A DNA stretch of 32,329 nucleotides from a virus. Where the stretch lies: IMG/VR virus record IMGVR_UViG_3300049596_000327, positions 1 through 32,329 of that record. One strand, given 5' to 3'. Position numbers and translations under genes: made by a program. Positions 1 to 6,914 of this stretch are shown piece after piece. The stretch's first letter is position 1, and each line of letters opens with the position of its first letter. The notes under the pieces were generated by a model. The model was not told where the DNA came from, did no database searches, and saw nothing but the letters and a program-made list of their open reading frames with translations.

Positions 1-562
1 GACCGCCCGGAATACTTATATCTGTACTTGTTGTGTCGCCATACGTCCAACGTCTTTGTGAACTAATCAAAGGAAAACGCATATCGTAATCCGTAGTGTC
101 TGTAATTCTCGATTGAACTGCTGAACCTGAATAAGTAGTAGTTACAAATGAATAATCTAAATCTTTTAATTTAGCATCCCCAAACTTATCTTTTAATGAA
201 AGCGTTTCGCCATAAAAAGTAATCGAATAGTTTTCGTTTTGGTTATTCTTAACCATTGCTTTTTCCAATTGAATTTTGCCCGTTCTAAATGGCATATAAT
301 CAATCTCAATGTAAGCGTTTCTACGTAAGTTATGGTCTAGTAAAGTATCTACATCATTATTGTAAAAGTGTTCAAATATTTTATTATTAACAACACTAGA
401 CGGTACTGTAAAAGACTGTGAATAATCCGTGAATATTTTACTAATATCGTTAACGTTTTGAATCGAACTAGATACCGTTATTTCTTCATTATTAAACAAT
501 TCTATTTTAGAGTAGTTTCCACTATTCTCAACCGTTTCAATATATAAGTCAACCTTTCTCAT
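1..562 (-). CDS. Tail hub/baseplate-like protein, N-terminal part (cut by window start)
   Basis: This encodes the first 187 residues of the protein seen complete at 29555-31921, starting MRKVDLYIET. The ATG (560-562) overlaps the stop of the upstream 351-residue tail gene by one base (TAATG). The protein differs from the complete copy only by V for I and M for I in the part visible, although the DNA carries about 29 substitutions. It is broken only because the contig starts here; it is the second reading of the same locus on a circular map rather than a pseudogene or a paralogue. The role is inferred from position between tail genes and the tape measure. Confidence 0.85.
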   Translation of the reverse strand, partial: MRKVDLYIETVENSGNYSKIELFNNEEITVSSSIQNVNDISKIFTDYSQSFTVPSSVVNNKIFEHFYNNDVDTLLDHNLRRNAYIEIDYMPFRTGKIQLEKAMVKNNQNENYSITFYGETLSLKDKFGDAKLKDLDYSFVTTTYSGSAVQSRITDTTDYDMRFPLISSQRRWTYGDTTSTDISIPGG

Positions 563-970
563 TATAATACGTTGTTTAAAGTGTTGTAGTTATAATCAAA
601 TTCTAAAGTATAATTGATAGTCTTTGAATTAATAGATTTAAACTTCTCAATGTTTTTAGTTTTGCATCTTACAGGCAAGTCATTTAATAATATTTTTTCA
701 CTCAACATTATTTCCTGAATAGTTGCTTTAAAGTTTTCATTTACCCACCCCGTATTAACTCTTATACTTTCTTTTGCATTCGTGTTAAATGTTTTTGTTT
801 GTCCCTCTCTATATGAATAACTAGGAAGTACATTAGGCATTAAATTATATTCAGTATTTTGAATTTCGATATTATCATAACTCGCTTTAAAAAACCATTC
901 TCTTTGCCATGCTCCGAACTTATTAATAAAGTCAATCGGTAAAGGTGTGTACTTACATTCTTCAATAGGT
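1..970. repeat. Terminal overlap, copy A (homologous to 31360-32329)
   Basis: Every base of 1-970 aligns to 31360-32329 with a constant offset of 31359 and no indels. By eye there are about 46 mismatches (roughly 95% identity), nearly all at third codon positions. The homology reaches exactly to both contig ends, which is what a circular or circularly permuted genome gives when the assembly reads past its start. The mismatches mean the two ends derive from different variants in a population. Confidence 0.9.
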
Positions 971-1617
971 TTAAAGTAGTATGTTCTTAATACATTATTT
1001 GAAGCATCTGTAATCTCTAACTTATTACCGTTTGCCCAATATGTACCGCTAACTCTATGAACTGTTTTAAGACCACTTGAGTTAAATGTTCCCGTTGTTG
1101 TTGCTCCACTTACTAAATTTGTGAACTTTGCTTTCCAACCATTTGTAACCTCTAAAGTAATATCCCCAGCTTTAGTAACGTCATATGTCGAAGCTGAATT
1201 ATAGTAATAGTAATAAGTACCCTCATCTAATAAGTATTGACCTCTATCGTAGTTATAACCTTGCACGTATTCTGAATAACCGTCAAACCCATAATAAGTT
1301 GTTGTGTCTAATAAAGTACTTGTGTTCTTATATCGTTTAATTTGAACGTTGCAATAAGATTGGTTAAACAAAGCAGTACCAACCGAATTATAGTTTAAAG
1401 ACGGATTAATAAACTTAATGTACTCACGAATTAAAGGACTTACATTGTATAACGTTTGTAAATTCGTTGTACTTGGTATAGCTTTAGAAAGTGTGTATTG
1501 TGGCGAACTTGGAACACTTCCCGAATTCCACAAAAACACCTCTATTTTACTACTCGTTTGTAATGCTTCGTTTACCTCAATTATAAAAGGCGACCTTGCA
1601 AATATTCTATTACTCAT
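562..1617 (-). CDS. Tail structural protein, distal-tail-like (351 aa)
   Basis: A 351-residue protein rich in Tyr, Asn, Thr and Ser, with no signal peptide or membrane segment, as expected of a beta-rich virion protein. It lies directly after the gp10-like gene (4-base overlap at 1614-1617) and directly before the 788-residue tail protein (1-base overlap). Transcribed between neck genes and the tape measure, it is best read as a distal tail or baseplate component. I cannot assign a named family with certainty. Its C-terminal 136 codons are present a second time at the end of the window, with F-to-Y and Y-to-F as the only changes. Confidence 0.75.
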   Translation of the reverse strand: MSNRIFARSPFIIEVNEALQTSSKIEVFLWNSGSVPSSPQYTLSKAIPSTTNLQTLYNVSPLIREYIKFINPSLNYNSVGTALFNQSYCNVQIKRYKNTSTLLDTTTYYGFDGYSEYVQGYNYDRGQYLLDEGTYYYYYNSASTYDVTKAGDITLEVTNGWKAKFTNLVSGATTTGTFNSSGLKTVHRVSGTYWANGNKLEITDASNNVLRTYYFKPIEECKYTPLPIDFINKFGAWQREWFFKASYDNIEIQNTEYNLMPNVLPSYSYREGQTKTFNTNAKESIRVNTGWVNENFKATIQEIMLSEKILLNDLPVRCKTKNIEKFKSINSKTINYTLEFDYNYNTLNNVL

Positions 1618-2126
1618 TTCTTTGGATTTTGTATTGTGTATTTAAATAAGTCTAAAACTTCTAAACCGAACTTTTCAACTAATTCGTCGGGTAAAGTTTT
1701 AAATGCTGCTTCAAATGGTTTAGTCAAAAATAAACTTGGTTTAATTCCATTGTTAAATATGCTTCGTGCAATTAAAAACTGTAAAGACTTACGACTGATA
1801 AAGTTTCCTTTCTTATCTCTTGGAGCTATACCTTTCCTAACTATCCATTTATCTAATTTGCTTGGTGGAGGCATCTTTGATTTATATGAATAAGGTGTGT
1901 TGTATTTTACTTTTTTACCACTTACCCCCTTATCTTGAAAGTGTCCGTACTCCTCCATTTCAATAGACATTTCAAAAGAGTTAGTAGATACTTTCACATT
2001 ACCTTTTAAGCTATCATATAAAGTCTTTGTGCTATTCTTTTTTAGACGTGTTAAGTTTGTACGTGCTTCTTTAACTACGTAGTCTGTAAATCGTTTTAAC
2101 TCCTTTTGAATCGCATCGTTTAACAT
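1614..2126 (-). CDS. HK97 gp10-like head-tail/tail completion protein (170 aa)
   Basis: The length, the N-terminal helix (MLNDAIQKELKRFTDYVVKE) and a central stretch of the type MEEYGHFQDKGVSG resemble HK97 gp10-like neck proteins, in which an exposed 'xYGxfxexG' strand is common. A basic region rich in Lys and Pro follows, then a C-terminal helix. It overlaps the tail-terminator-like gene upstream by 7 bases and the 351-residue tail gene downstream by 4. In siphophages this family sits in the head-tail connector or neck. The family match is from recognisable pattern and position only. Confidence 0.6.
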   Translation of the reverse strand: MLNDAIQKELKRFTDYVVKEARTNLTRLKKNSTKTLYDSLKGNVKVSTNSFEMSIEMEEYGHFQDKGVSGKKVKYNTPYSYKSKMPPPSKLDKWIVRKGIAPRDKKGNFISRKSLQFLIARSIFNNGIKPSLFLTKPFEAAFKTLPDELVEKFGLEVLDLFKYTIQNPKK

Positions 2127-2575
2127 ACTGTCATATCAGGAAAAAAGTTAATATCTAAAGTCATTGTGCAACCAGCGATATAATTCTCAAAGCGTTCCTC
2201 AAATGGTTCAACTGTTGGCGTACCGTCTACAATATAACCGCTATCAACTAAACTACCATGTCTTAATTGTTGGTATAATCTATTTAAAGTTAGTAAAGCA
2301 GTATTAATAACATATTGCTTATTATCGTTACCTTTAAATACATCCGTAACTTCTTTCTTTGACAAGTCAACTACATCCATTGCTAATATAGAAAGGTTAC
2401 ATCTAATTACATTCTCGCTAAATTGGAATGAGTTAACAATGATATGTGATAAAGGGAACATAGTTGTTTTAGCCAAATCAATATCGAATAAACTTCCCTC
2501 CGTTACCGTGTTAACAAATTCGTCAGCTTCTAACTGTGTGCGAATTGCATCTATTATTTGTAAGTGTCCTTTCAT
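2120..2575 (-). CDS. Tail-terminator-like protein (151 aa)
   Basis: An alpha/beta protein of the size usual for tail terminators (gpU/gp17-like). It starts with a helix (MKGHLQIIDAIRTQLEADEF), has a central segment of alternating hydrophobics (RCNLSILAMDVVDLS) and a C-terminal beta segment (GCTMTLDINFFPD). It overlaps the frameshifted tail-chaperone ORF by 4 bases (ATGA) and the gp10-like gene by 7. The order chaperone, terminator, gp10, tail tip, tape measure argues for a tail/neck role; the exact identity is inferred. Confidence 0.5.
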   Translation of the reverse strand: MKGHLQIIDAIRTQLEADEFVNTVTEGSLFDIDLAKTTMFPLSHIIVNSFQFSENVIRCNLSILAMDVVDLSKKEVTDVFKGNDNKQYVINTALLTLNRLYQQLRHGSLVDSGYIVDGTPTVEPFEERFENYIAGCTMTLDINFFPDMTVC

Positions 2576-2826
2576 TCCTTAAATATTTCTTGTCTTTGTT
2601 TCTTATAAGTTAACCACGTTAAACATTGATGAATGGAAAGTTTTGTAACTTCATCGAATCTTCTAACATCCCCTTGAGCGAGTTCATATATGCTTGTATA
2701 CCATCCCCACTGTTTTGCAAATTGAGTTGCTCCACTAAAGTCTCCTGCTGCTTCTTGGTCATTTTCTTCATTTCCGTCTCCAAAAAGGTAGGAATAGCTT
2801 TCAACAATTGTTGACCTAAACTCCAA
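2572..2826 (-). CDS. Tail assembly chaperone, -1 frame extension (frameshift product C-terminus)
   Basis: These 84 codons lie in the -1 frame relative to the 231-residue ORF and overlap it by 208 bases. The frame opens exactly at the slippery run: after GTT TTT TTT, the next -1 codon is TTG at 2824-2826. There is no ATG or plausible start, so translation most likely arrives by -1 frameshift, giving a 163+84 = 247-residue fusion. The peptide contains WGWYTSIYELAQGD, followed by a helix with IHQCLTWLTYKKQ, which looks like the T part of lambda gpG/gpGT-type tail chaperones. It ends with ATGA coupling to the tail-terminator-like gene. Confidence 0.75.
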   Translation of the reverse strand: MEFRSTIVESYSYLFGDGNEENDQEAAGDFSGATQFAKQWGWYTSIYELAQGDVRRFDEVTKLSIHQCLTWLTYKKQRQEIFKE

Positions 2827-3314
2827 AAAAAAACCTGTGCCGCAAGTACAATTGAAAGTGGTGCATATTGCATTACTTCGGAATAGTTTAAAGCACTTTG
2901 ATAAGGTTCTATTTCGTACTTGTCGCCTTTCTCTTTAACGATTGGTCTGTACATAACCGCCATAGCTTTGTGTAACGTGTTAACGTCTTGAAGATACTTC
3001 TCTAAATCGATATACTCGCCACTTGTAATATTCTCTAAATCGGTTATAAATCCAAACTCAACATTCTGAATCTTAAATCTAGGTTTAAAATTATTTTTCT
3101 TTTTGAATAGTTCGTTAAAATGATTAGTAAGGTTTAAAATATCCTTTTGTTTAATCTTAACTATTTCCTTTAATTGTATTCCACAAAACCTTTCGACTAA
3201 CTTTTGACCGATATAGTCGTTGTCTTCACTTCCTTTCACATCGTCAACAAATTGCTGATAGTGAAGTAATGGAACTTCATTCAAACTTTCGGGTATAATT
3301 AACTCTAATTTCAT
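2619..3314 (-). CDS. Tail assembly chaperone, zero-frame product (231 aa)
   Basis: A largely helical, acidic protein (starts MKLELIIPESLNEVPLLHYQ) with a C-terminal Gln/Lys/Met-rich coiled-coil-like segment (EMKKMTKKQQETLVEQLNLQ). It follows the terminase and precedes the tail-terminator and gp10-like genes. Codons 161-164 read GTT TTT TTT TGG and form the slippery site from which a minority of ribosomes should enter the -1 frame. The zero-frame tail beyond that point looks as protein-like as the -1 tail, so both products are probably made, as for lambda gpG and gpGT. These chaperones wrap the tape measure during tail assembly. No clear named family was recognised for the N-terminal half. Confidence 0.7.
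   Translation of the reverse strand: MKLELIIPESLNEVPLLHYQQFVDDVKGSEDNDYIGQKLVERFCGIQLKEIVKIKQKDILNLTNHFNELFKKKNNFKPRFKIQNVEFGFITDLENITSGEYIDLEKYLQDVNTLHKAMAVMYRPIVKEKGDKYEIEPYQSALNYSEVMQYAPLSIVLAAQVFFWSLGQQLLKAIPTFLETEMKKMTKKQQETLVEQLNLQNSGDGIQAYMNSLKGMLEDSMKLQNFPFINV
2801..2834 (-). promoter_or_regulatory. Programmed -1 ribosomal frameshift site (T9 slippery run plus palindrome)
   Basis: On the coding strand the sequence is G followed by nine T (2833-2825) and then GG. In the zero frame this contains T TTT TTT in the register X XXY YYZ, so both tRNAs can re-pair after slipping back one base. Eleven bases downstream there is a perfect 14-base palindrome (2801-2814), which as RNA can form a 5-bp stem with a four-base loop; I did not find a longer pseudoknot by eye. 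Bases 2572-2826 are open in the -1 frame. Confidence 0.7.
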
Positions 3315-3345
3315 AATGTTAAAACGTTTATTTTTATTATTTGTA

Positions 3346-4554
3346 TTATCGAATGAATGGTAAGCTATTTTGGTTTTCGTTTATCTGATAAGTTACTGCA
3401 TAACGTAAAGCATCTAAAGCATGGTTATATTTATCTATCGGAGTTTCACTCTTTTTTTCTAACCAACAATAGTTATTTAACTCTTTGATTAAGTCTATAC
3501 TACTTTCGTCTATTATTAAATCGTAATCCTGAATTAATGCAATACCAAAACGAACGGAATCCGCTCCTTTAACTGCAGGTTCAATGTTAAGTCCCCTATC
3601 CTGTAACTCGTTTATTAATCTAGGTTCTGCACAATCTGCAATTATCAATGAATCGTTAGCAAATGTTTTGTTAAGTTCATACACCTGCGAAGTGGTTAAG
3701 TGTGTTTGATAAATATGTAGTTTTACATAGATAATTTTATTAGCACTATCAATAGATGTTTCGATTAATGTTGTCGGGTCATTACTAAATCCAAAATCCT
3801 GACCGAATATACTCGGATTAACTTCTTTAAACTCGCCTACTTTCCAATTGTTAAAGATTACCCCCTCTGCTTTATCTAACCAACCTCCTAAAATAGTATG
3901 CTTATACTTTTCAGGTCTGCGTTTCTTTACGTCTTTTATTTGATTTAAGAAACTTTCAGAAAGGTTTTCGATATTATCTTCATAAGTTGTATGAATAAAC
4001 GTTGTGTCGCCTTTTTCAATATTGCTTCCCGCTTCAACTCCTTTAGCTTCAAAAAACTTTTGATAAATAAAATGCTCTTTCGTTGCAGGATTTAAGACTA
4101 ATATAACTCTATTTTGTTTTAGTTGGCTACGAATAGATAAATCAATCTTATCAAATACATCTTCATCCGTTAACTCCTCTGCTTCATCTAGTACCCAAGT
4201 TGTAACTCCGTTTAATGATTTAAGGTTAGCCGTTTGATTTCCACTAGAAGTCTTTAAACCTCTAAACAATATCTTTGAACCCGTCTTTAAATTTACTATT
4301 TCATCCTTTGTAATATAGAAATCGTTTTGCAATCCAGCTAACTCAATCTTTTCAATGAACTCTGGAATAATTGAAACGTGAGCAGATGTTAATGTATATC
4401 TAGTAAATAGTATAACGTGTCCAACTTCATACGTTAGAAGCTCTAAAAATACGGTTAAACCAAACGATTTCCCACTACCACGACCACCCGTTAAAACATA
4501 GTAACGTGAATCATTCGCAAATAGTGGAATGTACTTCTTATTTAAACTTAACAA
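3346..4554 (-). CDS. terL: Terminase large subunit (402 aa)
   Basis: The packaging motor ATPase and nuclease. Walker A is GGRGSGKS at residues 23-30, Walker B is VLDEAEE at 121-127, and the nuclease domain begins near residue 248 with FGQDFGFSNDP, followed by IADCAEP and, near the C-terminus, NHALDALRYAV. These are the acidic RNase H-like catalytic positions of the Terminase_3/PBSX-type TerL family, and the length is normal. It overlaps the small terminase by 17 bases. It cuts concatemeric DNA and pumps it into the prohead through the portal. The 31-base gap to the tail chaperone contains no gene. Confidence 0.95.
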   Translation of the reverse strand: MLSLNKKYIPLFANDSRYYVLTGGRGSGKSFGLTVFLELLTYEVGHVILFTRYTLTSAHVSIIPEFIEKIELAGLQNDFYITKDEIVNLKTGSKILFRGLKTSSGNQTANLKSLNGVTTWVLDEAEELTDEDVFDKIDLSIRSQLKQNRVILVLNPATKEHFIYQKFFEAKGVEAGSNIEKGDTTFIHTTYEDNIENLSESFLNQIKDVKKRRPEKYKHTILGGWLDKAEGVIFNNWKVGEFKEVNPSIFGQDFGFSNDPTTLIETSIDSANKIIYVKLHIYQTHLTTSQVYELNKTFANDSLIIADCAEPRLINELQDRGLNIEPAVKGADSVRFGIALIQDYDLIIDESSIDLIKELNNYCWLEKKSETPIDKYNHALDALRYAVTYQINENQNSLPFIR

Positions 4555-4804
4555 GCTCTTTAATATTAATATCGTTTAATGTAATATTATTGTCTACCGT
4601 TTCTTTTGGTTTTCCATAACAGTATTCAATGATAATTTTTGACGCACTTATTTTGTCGCTTTGTCTTGCTTTATCATCTACAATTATATTTGCTAAACAT
4701 TGAATTGCATCTAGTGAATAAGGTAACATTAAATCCCTTATTCTATTCTCTTCGTCTTTTGGTTTACGACCTGAATTTGGTCTTGCTCCCCCTCTATTGC
4801 TCAT
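4538..4804 (-). CDS. terS: Terminase small subunit (88 aa)
   Basis: Starts MSNRGGARPNSGRKPKDEEN, the Gly/Arg/Pro-rich N-terminal patch common in small terminase and phage HTH proteins, followed by helices (LDAIQCLANIIVDD; KISASKIIIEYCYGKPKE). It immediately precedes and overlaps the large terminase. It recognises phage DNA and recruits TerL. At 88 residues it is short, with only a brief C-terminal segment after the DNA-binding helices. Confidence 0.8.
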   Translation of the reverse strand: MSNRGGARPNSGRKPKDEENRIRDLMLPYSLDAIQCLANIIVDDKARQSDKISASKIIIEYCYGKPKETVDNNITLNDINIKELVKFK

Positions 4805-4828
4805 TGGTTTCGTTTTGGTTAATCAATT

Positions 4829-5017
4829 TTATTTATTCCAAACTGTTACTACAAAATCATCTTTATACTTTGAATTGAAATACACTTCACAATTATATTT
4901 GTCTATAACTATTTGTGAATCTTTTTCATGTATTGTTGACGCTTGTACTCTTTTTAATTTATATCCTTGTAAAGAGTGTCTTTCTCTTTCTCTCTCTATT
5001 AATTCAATTAACGACAT
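4829..5017 (-). CDS. Small hypothetical protein (62 aa)
   Basis: A charged protein with an N-terminal Glu/Arg-rich helix (LIELIERERERH) and a C-terminal beta-like part (VYFNSKYKDDFVVTVWNK). No family recognised. It overlaps the preceding gene by 14 bases and ends 24 bases before the small terminase start, so it belongs to the same transcript. Confidence 0.6.
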   Translation of the reverse strand: MSLIELIERERERHSLQGYKLKRVQASTIHEKDSQIVIDKYNCEVYFNSKYKDDFVVTVWNK

Positions 5018-5240
5018 TAGCCTCTTCTATATCTTCTGTAAACATTCTAACAAAGTCATCCTTTGATATTATTGTTACTTCGTCCCTTTCGCTTTCTATG
5101 TTAAATACTTTATAACCTTTGTATTTTTCTTTGTTGTAGAATGCTAAACCAAAACACAGTAAATAAAATTCTTTATTCTTTTGCTCTTGTGGAATCTTTT
5201 TAATTAGCTTCTTAAATACTCTCTCTACTTCTATTGACAT
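5004..5240 (-). CDS. Small hypothetical protein (78 aa)
   Basis: I chose the ATG at 5238-5240 (MSIEVERVFKKLIKKIPQEQ) because it leaves one base after the stop of the lipoprotein gene; an upstream ATG at 5291 would overlap that gene by 50 bases. The protein is basic at its N-terminus, has a hydrophobic segment (FYLLCFGLAFYN) too short and polar to be a confident membrane helix, and an acidic C-terminus. No family recognised. Confidence 0.6.
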   Translation of the reverse strand: MSIEVERVFKKLIKKIPQEQKNKEFYLLCFGLAFYNKEKYKGYKVFNIESERDEVTIISKDDFVRMFTEDIEEANVVN

Positions 5241-5241
5241 C

Positions 5242-5490
5242 TTACCAATTATTAACGTTTGTAATACAGTAATCACTTCCTGGATGAGCATTCATCCAAT
5301 CTCCTTGTTGAAGATAAAATCTTTTTTCGTTTCCACTACATGAGTTTCTAATTACTACTGAATAGTCTTGTACGTTGTCGCTTACTACTAAACCACAGTT
5401 ACAAATTTCTTGTGGCTTGTTTGGTTTAATCTCATCTTTTTTGCAGCTTAATGCAATTAGTGAAATAAATATTAATAGTTTAGTTTTCAT
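5242..5490 (-). CDS. Phage-encoded lipoprotein with probable surface-export signal (82 aa)
   Basis: Start chosen at ATG 5488-5490 because it gives a perfect type II signal peptide: MKTK, hydrophobic core LLIFISLIA, lipobox LSC with Cys16. A longer reading (ATG at 5571) would bury the signal. The residues after the cysteine, KKDE, fit the Lys-plus-acidic lipoprotein export signal known for surface lipoproteins of Capnocytophaga and Flavobacterium. The mature part is about 66 residues with four further cysteines (30, 32, 51, 75), possibly two disulfides. It overlaps the upstream gene by 11 bases. Role inferred: superinfection exclusion or another cell-surface change; no homologue recognised. 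Confidence 0.75.
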   Translation of the reverse strand: MKTKLLIFISLIALSCKKDEIKPNKPQEICNCGLVVSDNVQDYSVVIRNSCSGNEKRFYLQQGDWMNAHPGSDYCITNVNNW

Positions 5491-5869
5491 ATTCGTTGTA
5501 TACTTTTTGTAAGTTGTTAATGAATTCTCTCCAGCATGAACCACATTGAGTAGGCTCTTCTTTTGTTCCAAATACTCTATTGTATATTGTTAATAGTTCT
5601 ATTTGTTCACTTGGTTTTATTGCTTCCCTATGTGTTATTTTAAAGAAGTTTGTTAAGTAGTTGTATTCATCCTCAACTAAACATGATAATTTTTTGTAAG
5701 GGAATAATTTATTTAGTTTCTCTTTGCGTTCGTCGCATCCGCAATCGTCTCCTGCTATAAATTTTACTAATGCTTTTATTCCCGTTGCAGTAGTTATCTT
5801 CTCAATAGTATCTCCTAAACCTTTAGACGCTTCTATTTGTTCTTTTGTTCTTCTTACTCTCTTTGCCAT
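5480..5869 (-). CDS. Hypothetical phage protein with Cys motif (129 aa)
   Basis: Starts MAKRVRRTKEQIEASKGLGD, a basic N-terminus, followed by DDCGCDERKEKLNKLF and, near the C-terminus, QCGSCWREFINNL. The two CxC/CxxC pairs could bind a metal together. Proteins with a CGCDERKEKLN segment occur repeatedly in Bacteroidota phages next to terminase genes, but I know of no established function. It lies three bases after the start of the next upstream gene's stop and is coupled to the lipoprotein by an 11-base overlap. Confidence 0.7.
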   Translation of the reverse strand: MAKRVRRTKEQIEASKGLGDTIEKITTATGIKALVKFIAGDDCGCDERKEKLNKLFPYKKLSCLVEDEYNYLTNFFKITHREAIKPSEQIELLTIYNRVFGTKEEPTQCGSCWREFINNLQKVYNEYEN

Positions 5870-5872
5870 AAT

Positions 5873-6076
5873 TTAATAATTTTTAATTGTTTCGTTATAT
5901 ATTTTCATATCTATATTATAGTAAAATTCTTGATAATATGTACCTTCAGATAAATAATTTATTAAAATACATTTGAATTTTCTTTCGTGTAATTCTATTA
6001 CTTTATATATATAACCGTTTTCAATCTCAATAATTGAATCTACTTTTATATGTTTTTTAACACTTACTTTTTTCAT
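5873..6076 (-). CDS. Small hypothetical protein (67 aa)
   Basis: A Lys/Tyr/Ile-rich, probably all-beta protein (VKKHIKVDSIIEIENGYIYK ...). No family recognised. It fits between the sigma-like gene (5 bases away) and the 129-residue gene (3 bases away) without overlap, which supports it as a member of the same operon. Confidence 0.6.
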   Translation of the reverse strand: MKKVSVKKHIKVDSIIEIENGYIYKVIELHERKFKCILINYLSEGTYYQEFYYNIDMKIYNETIKNY

Positions 6077-6081
6077 TTTGC

Positions 6082-6621
6082 TTATATTAGTTCAAAATCC
6101 TTGTTTAAATAATCTTCGTAGCTTTCGCCTACATTCTCTCTTAACTTCTGTTTACATCTCTTTAACGTTGTAAATATAGTCATGTAATGAATGTTTGACT
6201 TATCAGCAATCTTTCTTATACTTAATTTCTTTTGTGTGTAAATATCAAAAGTTAGTTTGTCGAATGGGTGCCATGTTAAACTTTCCTCTTCAATTAACCT
6301 TGTAATATTTTCATATGCTTCCTGTTCTTCGTTTGTACTTTCTTCGTTTGTTAAGAATCTACATTCATCAATCGGTAACTTCTTTTTAATTAAAACCTTT
6401 TTGTATCTATCAAAGTCCCCATGCAATGTTCTTAATATCATGTAAACATATGAACGATTAACTTTGCCATTGTTAACGCATTTGTCTATGTGGTTACATC
6501 TAATTACTTTCATGTACATTTCTTGCACTATATCTTCGCTGAATGTATGCTCCCCGAACTTTTCAACTATTGCAACCCATTGTTTATGTTGTGCAGCAAG
6601 TATGTTAATTTGATTTACCAA
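6082..6621 (-). CDS. Sigma-70/ECF-like transcription factor (179 aa)
   Basis: N-terminal region resembles sigma region 2 (FSEDIVQEMYMKVIRC; then SYVYMILRTLHGDFDRYKK), and the C-terminal region is a region-4-like HTH (LSIRKIADKSNIHYMTIFTT followed by LKRCKQKLREN). Length fits ECF-type factors. Likely role: redirecting host RNA polymerase to late phage promoters, since it sits at the end of the early block just before terminase and virion genes. The start is unusual: the open frame begins at TTG (6619-6621) inside the end of the upstream 37-codon gene. There is no nearby ATG before the conserved part, so TTG is probably real. Confidence 0.75.
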   Translation of the reverse strand: MVNQINILAAQHKQWVAIVEKFGEHTFSEDIVQEMYMKVIRCNHIDKCVNNGKVNRSYVYMILRTLHGDFDRYKKVLIKKKLPIDECRFLTNEESTNEEQEAYENITRLIEEESLTWHPFDKLTFDIYTQKKLSIRKIADKSNIHYMTIFTTLKRCKQKLRENVGESYEDYLNKDFELI

Positions 6622-6728
6622 AACAGTCTTAAAAATTGTTCAAACATCATAGCCTTATTAGCACCTTTTATGTACATTCCATACATTAAACGTCTTATTT
6701 TTTTCGGTAGTTGCTTACTTCGTTTCAT
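6615..6728 (-). CDS. Basic microprotein upstream of the sigma-like gene (37 aa)
   Basis: The reading MKRSKQLPKKIRRLMYGMYI, then a short helix ending FEQFLRLFW, fills the gap between two genes. Its ATG overlaps the upstream stop as ATGA (6725-6728) and its stop region overlaps the TTG start of the sigma-like gene by 7 bases. It is strongly basic in the first half. The double coupling argues that it is translated and may also feed ribosomes into the TTG start. No function recognised. Confidence 0.6.
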   Translation of the reverse strand: MKRSKQLPKKIRRLMYGMYIKGANKAMMFEQFLRLFW

Positions 6729-6910
6729 TTCTTTGTTTTAAAATCTTTGTAGAACTTCAAAATGTGTAAATACATTTGTTTCATTTGTTCACTCTCATCG
6801 TACCAAAGCATACAAGTCTTGTGAACATCCTGAAACGTACCGTAGTCTGTTATTATCCAACGTCTTAACGGTAGTTGCAAAATTTGTTTAAGAAGTTCTC
6901 GGTTTTCCAT
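6725..6910 (-). CDS. Small hypothetical protein (61 aa)
   Basis: Starts MENRELLKQILQLPLRRWII. I chose ATG 6908-6910 rather than the upstream ATG at 7000, because the intervening 30 codons overlap the 44-codon gene and read as low-complexity Lys/Tyr. A TATATTTG box lies only five bases upstream of the ATG, so the message may have almost no leader. No family recognised. Confidence 0.6.
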   Translation of the reverse strand: MENRELLKQILQLPLRRWIITDYGTFQDVHKTCMLWYDESEQMKQMYLHILKFYKDFKTKK

Positions 6911-6914
6911 GAAG

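Noticed and set aside
1418-1645. Plus-strand ORFs here and at many other places (for example 4797-5066, 8763-9017, 28044-28253)
   Set aside because: They lie antisense to well-supported minus-strand genes, have no leader or promoter, and read as Phe/Leu/Cys/Ser-rich shadows of Lys/Glu/Asn codons. No credible plus-strand gene was found.
2572-2826. The 84-codon ORF as an independent gene starting with TTG
   Set aside because: Its first codon is the last T of the slippery run plus G, and no leader is present. Entry by -1 frameshift explains the position much better.
2825-2833. The T9 run as a simple sequencing error joining one long gene
   Set aside because: Cannot be excluded without reads, but 68 zero-frame codons after the run form a sensible helical protein and the -1 frame has tail-chaperone character, so programmed frameshifting is preferred.
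5242-5571. Longer form of the lipoprotein gene starting at 5571
   Set aside because: The extra 27 codons overlap the upstream gene out of frame and would hide the signal peptide; the ATG at 5490 gives a perfect lipoprotein signal.
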